DNA of 37,100 nt from UBA10427 sp003500135 (GTDB taxonomy: Bacteria; Bacteroidota; Bacteroidia; Cytophagales; Cyclobacteriaceae). Below, piece after piece: positions 23,968-32,266 of the stretch (the stretch's first letter is position 1; the number at the start of each line of letters is the position of its first letter). Under the pieces are notes generated by a model. That model was given only the letters and a program-made list of their open reading frames with translations, did not search any database and was not told the DNA's origin. The DNA is taken from the NCBI GenBank assembly GCA_963966275.1, contig CAWZYQ010000022.1:1-37100 (forward strand). Direction: 5' to 3'. A program made the position numbers and the translations under genes.

Positions 23968-24150
23968 TAAACCTGGATCATGCATTAGCATTCTATTCCA
24001 AGTCCAAACTGCTTCAATCTCAAGCATTTATGAACATTTTGGTACTCACCGTGATGGTTAACCACGCCTCCGTGCCAAAATAACCCTAAACACTTGATCT
24101 TATTGCATTTTGGGCTTTCATGACGAATCCTAATGCATGATCCAGGTTAA
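23968..24150. mobile_element. MITE-like element with 18-bp perfect terminal inverted repeats
   Basis: ACCTGGATCATGCATTAG (23971-23988) is repeated exactly as its reverse complement at 24130-24147. After one mismatch the match goes on for four more bases (ATTC/GAAT). TAA flanks both ends (23968-23970 and 24148-24150), which could be a 3-base target duplication. The ~140-base core has no ORF but can fold: TTTTGG...CCAAAA arms around the palindrome TGGTTAACCA. The size, ends and lack of coding fit a non-autonomous miniature element, perhaps moved by an IS5-type transposase. It stops 18 bases before the next gene's ATG. Copies elsewhere in the genome would confirm it. Confidence 0.6.
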
Positions 24151-24168
24151 ACAAAAATTTGAAGTATT

Positions 24169-24645
24169 ATGAAAAGGTTAGTGTACTTAGCGCTCTTCTG
24201 CCTTCCTTTTTTAGGCCAGGCACAATCATTTGAAATTCCCGATTACAAACAAGCGGAAGATTTCGAGGCACATACTGACGATGTATTGAAAGCCATCGGC
24301 TGGTTAAAAGAAAATCCGCTTGACCACCCCGAAAGGAAAAAAGCCAATGCCTTTGTGCTGGCTTGGGCTGAGGGCTCACCAAGTGTTACGGTGGAGCTTC
24401 AGGGGTATGTAATGCCACTGGCAGATGAAAATGCCGATTTTTTACTACTGTTTATCGGAAGCTGGATTGAATATGAGCTTCAGCATCCGGAAGGTAAAAA
24501 GATTGATAAAAACCTAAACGCCACAAATGGCATACTCGATTACTACGAGAAATTTGAGGTGAAAAAGGATAAAGATGTGGAAAAGCTGCTTAAACTAAGA
24601 AAAAAGAACAAACTAAAACCCTGGATCCAAAACCAGTTAAGTTGA
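24169..24645 (+). CDS. Small secreted protein of unknown function
   Basis: The 158-aa product has a clear Sec signal (MKRLVYLALFCLPFLGQAQ, cleavage near 19). The mature part is mostly helical, with HTDDVLKAIGWLKENPLD, then a small hydrophobic stretch FLLLFIGSWIEYEL and a very basic end (KKDKDVEKLLKLRKKNKLK). I do not recognise the family, although I believe similar secreted proteins occur in other Bacteroidota. The MITE-like element lies just upstream, so the native promoter may have been displaced or supplied by it. A hairpin follows the stop. Confidence 0.6.
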   Translation: MKRLVYLALFCLPFLGQAQSFEIPDYKQAEDFEAHTDDVLKAIGWLKENPLDHPERKKANAFVLAWAEGSPSVTVELQGYVMPLADENADFLLLFIGSWIEYELQHPEGKKIDKNLNATNGILDYYEKFEVKKDKDVEKLLKLRKKNKLKPWIQNQLS

Positions 24646-24661
24646 TAAATTGATAAGAATA

Positions 24662-24703
24662 ATCCCACCTTTCGAATGCACTGGGAATATCGAAAGGTGG
24701 GAT
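24662..24703. terminator. Bidirectional hairpin between convergent genes
   Basis: ATCCCACCTTTCGA (24662-24675) and TCGAAAGGTGGGAT (24690-24703) form a perfect 14-bp stem with a 14-base loop. It lies between the ends of the 24169 gene and the FKBP gene. T-tracts are poor, but the position fits a shared terminator. Confidence 0.65.
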
Positions 24704-24709
24704 GTTCAT

Positions 24710-25663
24710 TTACAATACTTCCACAATTTCTACTTCATAAATTACCGGGGAAAAAGGTTCTATCACATGCCAGGGATACAGCCAACCTTCATCAATAAGC
24801 GGTTCACGCAATGCAGCTGGAAGCACCTGTACGCCTGTACCAAAAGCTAACTCCGATGCCATTACCAGTATCGCTTTATCGCCTTCCTGCATTTTCAAAA
24901 CACCTTCTTCCAGTCCGGGAACCAAATTGTCATAGCCCATTCGGATGGTTACCGGACTATCCGATTCTGTTGCTTCAATTAATGTGCCGTCTAAATACTT
25001 CCTGGCATAATGCATCTTAAATGTACTGTTGGCCTGTACCTCATCACCACTTCCTTGTTCGGTTAATAAAAAGCGAAGCCCTGAATCGGTTGTCTCTGCA
25101 CCTGTCCATTCATTTTGCTGCATCTTTTGCTCAATCTGAGTAAGCTCTAAAGCATTTCGCTCATCAAGAGACTGAATATCCAATATTTCTATTTCCAACA
25201 CAAAATTGGTATGAGATGGGAAAAATTCGGGATCACCAAAACTATTGTAGGCAAGATAGGATGGTATGTAAAACCGATATTTTTCACCTGAACGCATCAT
25301 GTCCATACCGTAAAACATGGCATTTGGCAAACTATAATTGTACTCGTGGTAGTACAATTGTGGGTTTAAAGAATCAAGTGTCATTTCGGTATATCCCCCG
25401 TTTTGCATGGTAGAAATATGATAGAAAAACGATACTACAGACTCTTCCAAAACTGCCGTGCCCGATGCATTGGTATTAATAGATTCGTAATACATTCCGG
25501 CGCTATGACGATCGGCTTCAATGTTATTGTCATTTAAATAAGCCAGTACCCTTTTATCGTCCTGCTTCATTTGTTTTTCAAGTTCGGTTTCATTTTCGAG
25601 GCAAGCCGTCATGAAAATGCCGAACAACATCACTACTGCTGTTTGTACGATTATGCGCTTCAT
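24710..25663 (-). CDS. FKBP-type peptidyl-prolyl isomerase lipoprotein with two FKBP-like domains
   Basis: I use the ATG at 25663 (MKRIIVQTAVVMLFGIFMTAC); the signal ends MTAC with Cys21, a probable lipoprotein. The C-terminal half (about 205-315) is an FKBP domain: FKMHYARKYLDGTLIEAT, IRMGYDNLVPGLEEGVLKMQEGDKA and the ending 'VIYEVEIVEVL'. The first half (about 85-180) repeats the pattern in degenerate form, with MMRSGEKYRFYIPSYLAYNSFG, suggesting an ancestral duplication. It would catalyse prolyl isomerisation or act as a chaperone for exported proteins. The gene stands alone. Confidence 0.85.
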   Translation of the reverse strand: MKRIIVQTAVVMLFGIFMTACLENETELEKQMKQDDKRVLAYLNDNNIEADRHSAGMYYESINTNASGTAVLEESVVSFFYHISTMQNGGYTEMTLDSLNPQLYYHEYNYSLPNAMFYGMDMMRSGEKYRFYIPSYLAYNSFGDPEFFPSHTNFVLEIEILDIQSLDERNALELTQIEQKMQQNEWTGAETTDSGLRFLLTEQGSGDEVQANSTFKMHYARKYLDGTLIEATESDSPVTIRMGYDNLVPGLEEGVLKMQEGDKAILVMASELAFGTGVQVLPAALREPLIDEGWLYPWHVIEPFSPVIYEVEIVEVL

Positions 25664-25753
25664 TTTTGTTAGTTTTATACTTTTAATCAAAGACACATAA
25701 TCCACCGGAAATGGTTGGAACTACGTGCTGATTTTGAACTCAATTTTATCGCA

Positions 25754-26287
25754 ATGGCCGGAAAAATGATTTTATATAGTGCGATAAGCGCAGATGGTTA
25801 TATCGCTAAAAAAGACGGGGGTGTTTCGTGGCTGGAACAAATACCAAACCCCGATAAGGAAGACTTTGGGTATGCTGCATTTTATGAAAGTGTGGAAAGT
25901 ACGATCATGGGACATAATACGTATCGTCAAATTGAAACATTCGACGGGCCGTTCCCTTATCCGGATACCAAAAACTATGTGATCACTCATCGAGAGCGTA
26001 TGGAAGAAAATGATAATGTGAGTTTCATATCCGATGATATTCCGGGATTTGTTAAATCCTTGAAGCGAAATCCCAAAAAAGATATCTGGCTGGTTGGTGG
26101 GAGTCAAACCAATCTACTCATGCTTCAAAATGACCTCATCGATGAAGTGATACTTTTTATGATGCCTATATTCATAGGTGACGGGATCCCTCTTTTTGGT
26201 TCAGAATACGAAGTGCCACTTCAGTTAAAACAGCATGAAATTTACTCCAACGGTGTAGTTGAAGTCCGCTTTGAATTAAAGACATGA
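25754..26287 (+). CDS. Dihydrofolate-reductase-like protein (RibD C-terminal/YyaP family)
   Basis: The start is taken at the ATG at 25754 (MAGKMILYSAISADGYIAKK); ATG 25766 is the alternative, and the TTG at 25715 is unlikely. The 177-aa protein has the family motifs SADGYIAKKDG at the start, MGHNTYRQI, then IWLVGGSQTN and a final stretch FIGDGIPLFG. The family shares the DHFR fold and binds NADPH but usually is not the folate-pathway enzyme; substrates are mostly unknown. It is a single gene, divergent from the FKBP gene. Confidence 0.85.
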   Translation: MAGKMILYSAISADGYIAKKDGGVSWLEQIPNPDKEDFGYAAFYESVESTIMGHNTYRQIETFDGPFPYPDTKNYVITHRERMEENDNVSFISDDIPGFVKSLKRNPKKDIWLVGGSQTNLLMLQNDLIDEVILFMMPIFIGDGIPLFGSEYEVPLQLKQHEIYSNGVVEVRFELKT

Positions 26288-26376
26288 TTTTTCTCTCAAT
26301 ACGTTCCCATTACATTTTTTGACACCCGAAAATTAAATATATTGGGGCCTAAACTTATAAACCAAAAAACTAGGTC

Positions 26377-26634
26377 ATGAAGTATTTTGCTTTCTTCTAT
26401 TTCATGAAAGATCAACCGGAAGACATAGCTCAAACCGCACCTTCGCATACCAAATACTGGAAGCCGTAGCAACTGGGCCGTTACATGGGAGGTCCGTTTA
26501 GCGATCATTCTGGTGGGATGACCATATTCAAAACCAATGATAAATACGAGGCTCAAAAGCTGGTAAATGACGACCCTTTTATCAAAGGGCGTTTATTGCA
26601 TACCAGGTACCTCAAAGAGTGGAATGTGGCATAA
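26377..26634 (+). pseudogene. YCII-related protein gene broken by an in-frame TAG
   Basis: From the ATG at 26377, 86 codons run to TAA at 26634 in one frame, with a single TAG at codon 31 (26467-26469). Before it: KYFAFFYFMKDQPE and HTKYWKP. After it: YMGGPFSDHSGGMTIFKTND, DPFIKGRLLHTRYL. The GGPF.D..GG and DPF.KG patterns are those of YCII-domain proteins (PF03795), small ferredoxin-like proteins of mostly unknown function. Only the one stop interrupts it; the rest is intact. TAG ends other genes here, so recoding is unlikely. It is either a recent nonsense mutation or a sequence error. A terminator follows two bases after the end. Confidence 0.75.
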
Positions 26635-26635
26635 A

Positions 26636-26662
26636 AAATGCCCTTTGCGGGCATTTGTTTTT
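26636..26662 (+). terminator. Rho-independent terminator after the YCII pseudogene
   Basis: AAATGCCC (26636-26643) pairs with GGGCATTT (26649-26656) across a five-base loop, followed by GTTTTTC. The stem overlaps the end region of the minus-strand SIMPL gene and may serve both strands. Confidence 0.75.
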
Positions 26663-27382
26663 CTATCGGATACTCCAGGTTATATGGACCTGTTCGGAAC
26701 ACTTTATTTTATTAAAGTTAAATCCGCCGTAATCATGACTGCCCACTTCTGATTGTGCCTTCATATATGTTCTGTTTTCCATTGGCCTTGGTTCATTGGA
26801 TGCACTGCCATAACTCATTTTTAAAATGCTTCCCAAATTCATTTGCGCGGCCTCACACAACCAGGTGGCTCTTTTTTTGGCATCCTCCACCGAGCGTTGC
26901 ATCAATATTTTTTCTATCTCCTTACTTTTTTCAGGAGAGAAGAAAAACATAAAGCTAACTTCAGGTTTTGAATCACTATCTGCCGCCGCCTGTATCAGTT
27001 GAATAATGTGATCTTTATTGGCATCCATTTCCACAAAAAGTTGTTGTGTGGCCCGAAAGCCATCGCTGTAGGTCTTACCTTGCTCGTATTTTTTGTTTTC
27101 CTGAATGCTAAAATGCTGTGTCTCCACCTCTTCTTTTTTAAACCCATTCTTTTCGAGCACTTCCACCATACGATCGGCCTTGGCATTGATACCCTTTAAA
27201 GCTTCGTTGTAGAGTTTATATTTGCTACTCAGGGTAAAAAATACTTTTACCCGGTCCGGTAAAAATTCGTCGTTCGCCTCTCCAGTAACGGAAAGCGTCG
27301 ATTCAGAGGCATCTCGATTTTGCTGGGCAATGGCCGTTGACATCGCCAATAACAAAGGGATAGTAAAAATTAAATGTTTCAT
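26663..27382 (-). CDS. Secreted SIMPL-domain (DUF541) protein
   Basis: I use the ATG at 27382 (MKHLIFTIPLLLAMSTAIAQQ), which gives a clean Sec signal; the earlier in-frame start at 27439 would spoil it. The 239-aa protein has the SIMPL pattern: LSVTGEANDEFLPDRVKVFF, KADRMVEVLEKNGFKKEEVET and DAKKRATWLCEAAQMNLGSI. SIMPL proteins are exported and form oligomers in some species; several are tied to stress response or, in eukaryotes, IRAK signalling. The role here is unknown. It stands alone. Confidence 0.88.
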   Translation of the reverse strand: MKHLIFTIPLLLAMSTAIAQQNRDASESTLSVTGEANDEFLPDRVKVFFTLSSKYKLYNEALKGINAKADRMVEVLEKNGFKKEEVETQHFSIQENKKYEQGKTYSDGFRATQQLFVEMDANKDHIIQLIQAAADSDSKPEVSFMFFFSPEKSKEIEKILMQRSVEDAKKRATWLCEAAQMNLGSILKMSYGSASNEPRPMENRTYMKAQSEVGSHDYGGFNFNKIKCSEQVHITWSIR

Positions 27383-27441
27383 CGAATTGGTATTTTCAGT
27401 TTCAATGGTTGGATTACGGCACAATTCGTGCCAATACAATT

Positions 27442-27449
27442 CAAACGTA
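27442..27449 (-). promoter_or_regulatory. Candidate -7 box for the SIMPL gene
   Basis: The minus strand reads TACGTTTG, matching TAnnTTTG, about 60 bases before the ATG at 27382. No clear -33 TTTG is present. Confidence 0.3.
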
Positions 27450-27530
27450 TATTAAATTTAAATGTGTCAGGGTGTACGAAATATAAATATCGGGACTCTA
27501 ACTTTTTATTAATAGATTGGTTTGTTTGAT

Positions 27531-28253
27531 ATGCAATCGTCAATAGCTACCATCACATTTTTCAACTACGGAAAAGCTTCGTCCCGCTGGTGGGCCTTTA
27601 AGCAAATGGGTCTCGCCCATGAATTTCTTTCTTCGGTACCGGGCGTTTCTTTTTATAAAATGTTGGGAAGTGGCGGTGCAAGAGGTTTTTCCATCTGGCC
27701 TAACTTTGGCGCATATGGCTTACTGATGGTATGGCAAAATGAATCGGCAGCAGAAAAGTTCTTTGCTGAAAATGAGCACTATGCAGAACTGGTACAAAAG
27801 AGCTCGGAGCAGTGGACCATTTATATGCGCAGTTTTCAATCGCACGGTTATTGGGAAGGTCAGCAGCCCTTTGAAGAAACTATTGATTTCAAACCTGATC
27901 AACCTGTTTGCGTGATCACGCGAGCTACTATTCATACGAAATACTTATGGCGATTTTGGCGATTTGTACCGCCGGTCAGCCGGTCAGTGCACGATAAGGA
28001 TGGAAAAATATTTACCATTGGCATAGGTGAGTTGCCCATAGTACAGCAAGCTACCTTTAGCGTTTGGCGCAATGCCGAAAGCATGAAAGCTTATGCTTAC
28101 AAAAGTGAGTATCACAAAAAAGTGGTTCAAAAAACGCGTGAGTTGGGTTGGTACAAGGAAGAGTTATTCGCCCGCTTTCATCCTTACCGTAGCACAGGAA
28201 GTTGGAATGGGAAGAACCCTTTGGCAGAAAGCCCTCTGATTGAGCAGGCATGA
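27531..28253 (+). CDS. CrtA-like (spheroidene monooxygenase family) protein
   Basis: The start is the ATG at 27531 (MQSSIATITFFNYGKASSRW); a TTG nine bases earlier is possible. The 240-aa protein resembles CrtA: RWWAFKQMGLAHEFL, YKMLGSGGARGF, WPNFGAYGLLMVW, TRATIHTKYLWRFWRFVPPVS and 'FSVWRNAESMKAYAY'. CrtA is a heme-dependent monooxygenase that oxidises acyclic carotenoids, and two ferredoxin-like halves are visible as a repeated barrel pattern. No other carotenoid gene lies in the window, so the substrate is uncertain. It is followed by 113 bases before the TonB receptor. Confidence 0.75.
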   Translation: MQSSIATITFFNYGKASSRWWAFKQMGLAHEFLSSVPGVSFYKMLGSGGARGFSIWPNFGAYGLLMVWQNESAAEKFFAENEHYAELVQKSSEQWTIYMRSFQSHGYWEGQQPFEETIDFKPDQPVCVITRATIHTKYLWRFWRFVPPVSRSVHDKDGKIFTIGIGELPIVQQATFSVWRNAESMKAYAYKSEYHKKVVQKTRELGWYKEELFARFHPYRSTGSWNGKNPLAESPLIEQA

Positions 28254-28366
28254 TCCCGGTTCATCCGGCTTATTCACGATTCGTCCACTACAATTTACTG
28301 CCCGTCTTCATTAATTATTTTTAGTCGATACAAGCCCACAATTTAGCATAGTCAAACATCGAGACT

Positions 28367-30490
28367 ATGAAAAAAATTGTGATACTCCTTTTCAACATCC
28401 TGGCAGCTGCCTCCGGTTTTGCACAGCTTACCATAACAGGTAATGTGCTTGACCACAACAATGAGCCCATTTGGGGGGCGAACATTCTTGTGAAAAATTC
28501 CTATGACGGTGCAAGCAGCGATGAAAACGGAAGTTTTTCGTTCAAAACTGATGAGGCGCTGCCAGTTACCCTTGAAATCAGTTATATCGGTTATCGTTCT
28601 CAACAAATACATATCGCCGAAAAATCTGAAACTGACAGGTTGAGCATCCATTTGGTGGAGGATGTTTCTAATTTGGACAACCTCGTGATTACAGCGGCAA
28701 GTTTCGAAGCGGGCGATGAAAGCAAATCGACACACCTTAGCTCCATGGATATCGTTTCGACTGCCGGCGCTCTCGGGGATATCAATGGCGCCATAACTAC
28801 TTTGCCAGGATCAACAGTGAATGGAGAAAGCGGCAGGTTGTTTGTACGGGGTGGCGATGCTTCTGAAACCGCCGTGTTTATCGATGGGATGTTGGTGCAG
28901 CGGCCTTATGGAAGTTCAGCTCCGAATATTGGTGTGAGGGGAAGATATTCACCTTTTCTTTTCAAAGGGACATTCTTTAGCAGCGGTGGATACAGCGCAG
29001 AATACGGACAGGCACTTTCGTCGGTACTGGCGCTGAAAACAGAAGATATGCCGGAATTTCCGGAAACCAACCTATCAATAATGGCGGTAGGACTGGAAGC
29101 CGGGCACAGCCGGAAAATTGATCGCACCAGTTTTCATGCAGAGGGTTCTTATTACAATTTATCCCCGCTTTTTTCAATTTTACCACTTAACCATGATTGG
29201 GAGAAAGAGCCCTCTTCGGGTAGTTTTTTGCTGCATGTCAATCACGAATTTGAAAATGCTCATCATCTCGGAATTTTCAGTTCGTATCAAACCAATAACC
29301 TGGGAATTTACCAGCGAAATGAGTACGGACAGAAAGCACTTCAGCAAGTATATAATCAGAATTATTATGTGAATGTAAATGCCAAAGGACCAATTGGCAA
29401 AACCTGGAACTATCGTGCCGGTGGATCATTTACCTTCAATGAAGACGACCTTCAGGTCGATTCGCTTGACCTTAGTGAAAAGGAAAATTCGGGCTTTGCC
29501 AAAATGGTGGTAGAAGGAGAAGTAAGCGAATCGGTTTCCTTGAAGTTCGGTACCGAATTTCAACGATACAGCTGGCATCAGCAAGCCAGTGGTTTGAAAA
29601 GGAGTACACCGGTAACGATTGGCGCCGCATATGCAGAAGCCACCTGGGCTGTCAGTAAAAAGTTCGGCCTGGTAGCCGGCTACCGCCATGAATATTTTGG
29701 ACCTTCCAACGTCGGTTTTGCTATGCCAAGACTTTCCATGGCCTACCAATTGAGTAAAGCAAGTCGTGTATCTTTTGCAACCGGTCAGTATTATCAAAAG
29801 CTTCAGGCCAATGATTATCTTAAATTCCGGGACCTCGATTTCTCCGGTGCGCAACACTATATTTTGAGCTATCAGTGGGAAAACAGAGATCAAATGTTTC
29901 GCGCTGAATTGTATCAAAAGTCGTATGATGATCTGCTCTTGAACGCGCAATCAGCAGCCAACCAGGATGGGTATGGATTTGCGAGAGGGCTGGATCTTTG
30001 GTGGCGCGACAGAAAGACCATTAAAAATGCGGACTACTGGATTTCCTATTCATTTATCGATGCAGAAAGACTGGAAAGAAACCATCCGGTATCCGCACAA
30101 CCCGGTTTTGTGGCACAACACAATTTATCAGTCGTTTACAAACATTTTGTACCGTCACTTCGCAGCCAGATAGGAGGCACCTGGCAGTATAACAGCGGCC
30201 GTCCTTACGACTTGCCCGGAGACAACCGGTTTAATGATCAGCTCACAAAACCATATGCAAGCCTGAACCTGAACTGGGCATACCTGTACCGTCAGAATAT
30301 CATTTTTTATGCTTCAGTGAGCAATGTGACCGGCCGGCAAAATGTGTTTGGGCGCCAGTTTTACGAAAATCCGGGCCAGGGACAAATGAACTCGTCGCCC
30401 ATTGTGCCTGTTTACGACAGGTTTTACTTCGTCGGCATATTTATCACACTTAGCGCCGACCCTACAAAGAATCAATTAGACACTTTATAA
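28367..30490 (+). CDS. TonB-dependent outer-membrane receptor
   Basis: The 707-aa protein has a signal (1-20, ending FAQ), a CarboxypepD_reg-like domain (about 21-105: ITGNVLDHNNEPIWGANILV, SYIGYRSQ), a plug with RLFVRGGDASETAVFIDGML and GGYSAEYGQALSS, and a 22-strand-type barrel from about 240 to the end, with a terminal aromatic residue pattern. TonB receptors import siderophores, cofactors or sugars across the outer membrane. The 'DGMLV' plug and short length look like the iron/cofactor type rather than SusC. No SusD is present. It is followed after 18 bases by a secreted TPR protein and then a LytS/LytTR pair, so regulation of uptake by that pair is plausible. Confidence 0.9.
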   Translation: MKKIVILLFNILAAASGFAQLTITGNVLDHNNEPIWGANILVKNSYDGASSDENGSFSFKTDEALPVTLEISYIGYRSQQIHIAEKSETDRLSIHLVEDVSNLDNLVITAASFEAGDESKSTHLSSMDIVSTAGALGDINGAITTLPGSTVNGESGRLFVRGGDASETAVFIDGMLVQRPYGSSAPNIGVRGRYSPFLFKGTFFSSGGYSAEYGQALSSVLALKTEDMPEFPETNLSIMAVGLEAGHSRKIDRTSFHAEGSYYNLSPLFSILPLNHDWEKEPSSGSFLLHVNHEFENAHHLGIFSSYQTNNLGIYQRNEYGQKALQQVYNQNYYVNVNAKGPIGKTWNYRAGGSFTFNEDDLQVDSLDLSEKENSGFAKMVVEGEVSESVSLKFGTEFQRYSWHQQASGLKRSTPVTIGAAYAEATWAVSKKFGLVAGYRHEYFGPSNVGFAMPRLSMAYQLSKASRVSFATGQYYQKLQANDYLKFRDLDFSGAQHYILSYQWENRDQMFRAELYQKSYDDLLLNAQSAANQDGYGFARGLDLWWRDRKTIKNADYWISYSFIDAERLERNHPVSAQPGFVAQHNLSVVYKHFVPSLRSQIGGTWQYNSGRPYDLPGDNRFNDQLTKPYASLNLNWAYLYRQNIIFYASVSNVTGRQNVFGRQFYENPGQGQMNSSPIVPVYDRFYFVGIFITLSADPTKNQLDTL

Positions 30491-30508
30491 ACTTAAAATG
30501 CAAGAATC

Positions 30509-31156
30509 ATGAAAAAGAAAAGTATCCTTTTAACATTGGGCATCGCCCTCGCCGTTTGGCAAGTAACCAGCGCTTCATCTCCTAAATTTATGGAAGCCAT
30601 GCAACAAAAGATCGGCCAGATGTATCAGTCACAAACCTCACAGGAGTTTGTCGATGCTGCCAATGCTTTTGAACGCATCGCCAAAGCAGAGCCTGAAAAA
30701 TGGGAGCCTGTTTATTATGCTGCCTACAGCTACATCAATGCCGGCATGCGTGCTGAAACACCGGAGAAAAAAGACCAGCTTCTGGATCGGGCTTTGGAAC
30801 TCGCGAATATTGAAATGGCTGGTACAACAGAACTTGCCGAGTTTGCAGTACTAAAAGGTTGGGTATATAGCATTAAAATTTCGGTCGACCCGGCTAATCG
30901 TGGACAAGAATATTCTCAAAAAGCCTATACCGAAATTGGTAAAGCCTTGCAAATGACCCCTGAAAATCCCCGTGCTGCTTTTATGAAAGCAAGTATGGAT
31001 TTTGGTACGGCGAAGTTTTTCGGTAATGATCCTTCGGGAATTTGCGAACAGTTCGTTAAAGCGCAGCAATTGGCTGAAAAAGAGGAAATGAAAAGCCCAT
31101 TGTGGCCGTCATGGGCCTCGGGGGCAATAGGATATTATCTTCAACAATGCAAATAA
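30509..31156 (+). CDS. Secreted TPR-like protein, partner of the TonB receptor
   Basis: The 215-aa product has a Sec signal (MKKKSILLTLGIALAVWQVTSAS). The mature part is helical with TPR-like pairs: FVDAANAFERIAKAEPEKWE, YYAAYSYINAGMR and AYTEIGKALQMTPENPRAAF. Near the end, GICEQFVKAQQLAE precedes 'GYYLQQCK'. It probably binds another periplasmic or outer-membrane protein, perhaps the receptor encoded 18 bases upstream; that pairing is inference from the operon. A hairpin terminator follows, so the kinase gene downstream may have its own promoter. Confidence 0.7.
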   Translation: MKKKSILLTLGIALAVWQVTSASSPKFMEAMQQKIGQMYQSQTSQEFVDAANAFERIAKAEPEKWEPVYYAAYSYINAGMRAETPEKKDQLLDRALELANIEMAGTTELAEFAVLKGWVYSIKISVDPANRGQEYSQKAYTEIGKALQMTPENPRAAFMKASMDFGTAKFFGNDPSGICEQFVKAQQLAEKEEMKSPLWPSWASGAIGYYLQQCK

Positions 31157-31163
31157 TCATGTG

Positions 31164-31192
31164 AAGTCCTGTCACTGCGACAGGGCTTTTCC
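31164..31192 (+). terminator. Terminator between the TPR gene and the kinase gene
   Basis: AAGTCCTGTC (31164-31173) pairs with GACAGGGCTT (31179-31188) with one G-U pair and a five-base loop, then TT and a T-rich stretch. It may end transcription of the receptor operon or reduce read-through into lytS. Confidence 0.7.
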
Positions 31193-31210
31193 TTATTTTA
31201 GCAAAAACAA

Positions 31211-32266
31211 ATGGGCATGAAACTGAGCTCAATAAATATCAATGTAAAATCTGAACTTCGGGATCTGGGTATTATGGCGCTCATTTCCATCCCGATGAGT
31301 TTATTAAATTGCACCAATTGCTACGACAATTTCTGGCAAAATCCTAAACTCGGAATTTTTGGTTTTCTTATGAACCTCGGTTATTGGATTGTTTTATGGA
31401 AAGGAAATAGCGCCATGAATTGGATTCTTGATCAAAAGATCAGTTGGATCAAATATCCGGTAAAAAGGTTTTTTACAGGTTTAATAGTTCTTTTTTTATA
31501 CTCGATTCCAGCAATTTATTTGTTTGGATATTTTCTTTTCTGGGCATTTGGTTACAGCTATAGCTGGATCAATTTGAAGTATACCATCATTATAGCTACT
31601 TCCATTACCATTGTTGTATCTCTTTTTCTCAACGGGCGTGCTTTTTTATTGGCCTGGCGGAAATCGGCATTGGCGGAAGAAAAATTGCGCAGTGAAAAAC
31701 TAATAGCGCAATATGAAGCTTTAAAAAACCAGGTTAATCCCCACTTTTTGTTTAATAGCCTGAATGTATTGTCTTCTTTAATCGAAATAGATCCGAAAAA
31801 GGCGTCTCAATACGTTCAGCAGCTCTCCGATATTATGCGCTATGTACTAGAAAGCCGCAAGCGTGATTTGGTATCGATAACAGAGGAACTCGATTTTATT
31901 GAACATTTTCTTCAGCTGCAAAAATTGAGGTTTGGCGATGCTTTGAATTATAAAATAGATATAAGGGACCAAAATAGCGGTCAAATTGTTCCGCTTGCGC
32001 TTCAGCTACTGGTTGAAAATGCAATCAAACATAATGTGGTTACCCAGGAACAGCCACTCACCATTTACATCATTGAAAATAATAAGAATATATGTGTGGT
32101 GAATGATTTGCAGCCCAAAACCCAGCTTGCTTCAGGTTCGGGCGTCGGCTTGGCCAATTTAAAGGAACGATACCAGTTTTTAAGTGATCAAGCCGTTGTG
32201 ATCAATAAATATGATCAGCAATTTAGCGTTTGCATACCCATCATTGATGAACCGAAATCCTTATGA
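31211..32266 (+). CDS. LytS-type sensor histidine kinase
   Basis: The 351-aa protein has about four membrane segments in the first 145 residues (around 22-38, 48-64, 88-112 and 123-140), a linker, and the His_kinase domain (PF06580): NQVNPHFLFNSLN with the phospho-acceptor His178, the N box LVENAIKHN (Asn270), and the Gly box SGSGVGLANL (308-317). It should sense an envelope signal through the membrane part, which has no large external domain. It overlaps the response-regulator start by four bases (ATGA). An ATG six bases after the first is an alternative start. Confidence 0.9.
   Translation: MGMKLSSININVKSELRDLGIMALISIPMSLLNCTNCYDNFWQNPKLGIFGFLMNLGYWIVLWKGNSAMNWILDQKISWIKYPVKRFFTGLIVLFLYSIPAIYLFGYFLFWAFGYSYSWINLKYTIIIATSITIVVSLFLNGRAFLLAWRKSALAEEKLRSEKLIAQYEALKNQVNPHFLFNSLNVLSSLIEIDPKKASQYVQQLSDIMRYVLESRKRDLVSITEELDFIEHFLQLQKLRFGDALNYKIDIRDQNSGQIVPLALQLLVENAIKHNVVTQEQPLTIYIIENNKNICVVNDLQPKTQLASGSGVGLANLKERYQFLSDQAVVINKYDQQFSVCIPIIDEPKSL

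Noticed and set aside
26467..26469. TAG recoded as an amino acid
   Set aside because: TAG ends several intact genes in this window (the YfiT-type, SDR and LytTR genes), so simple nonsense mutation or sequence error is likelier.
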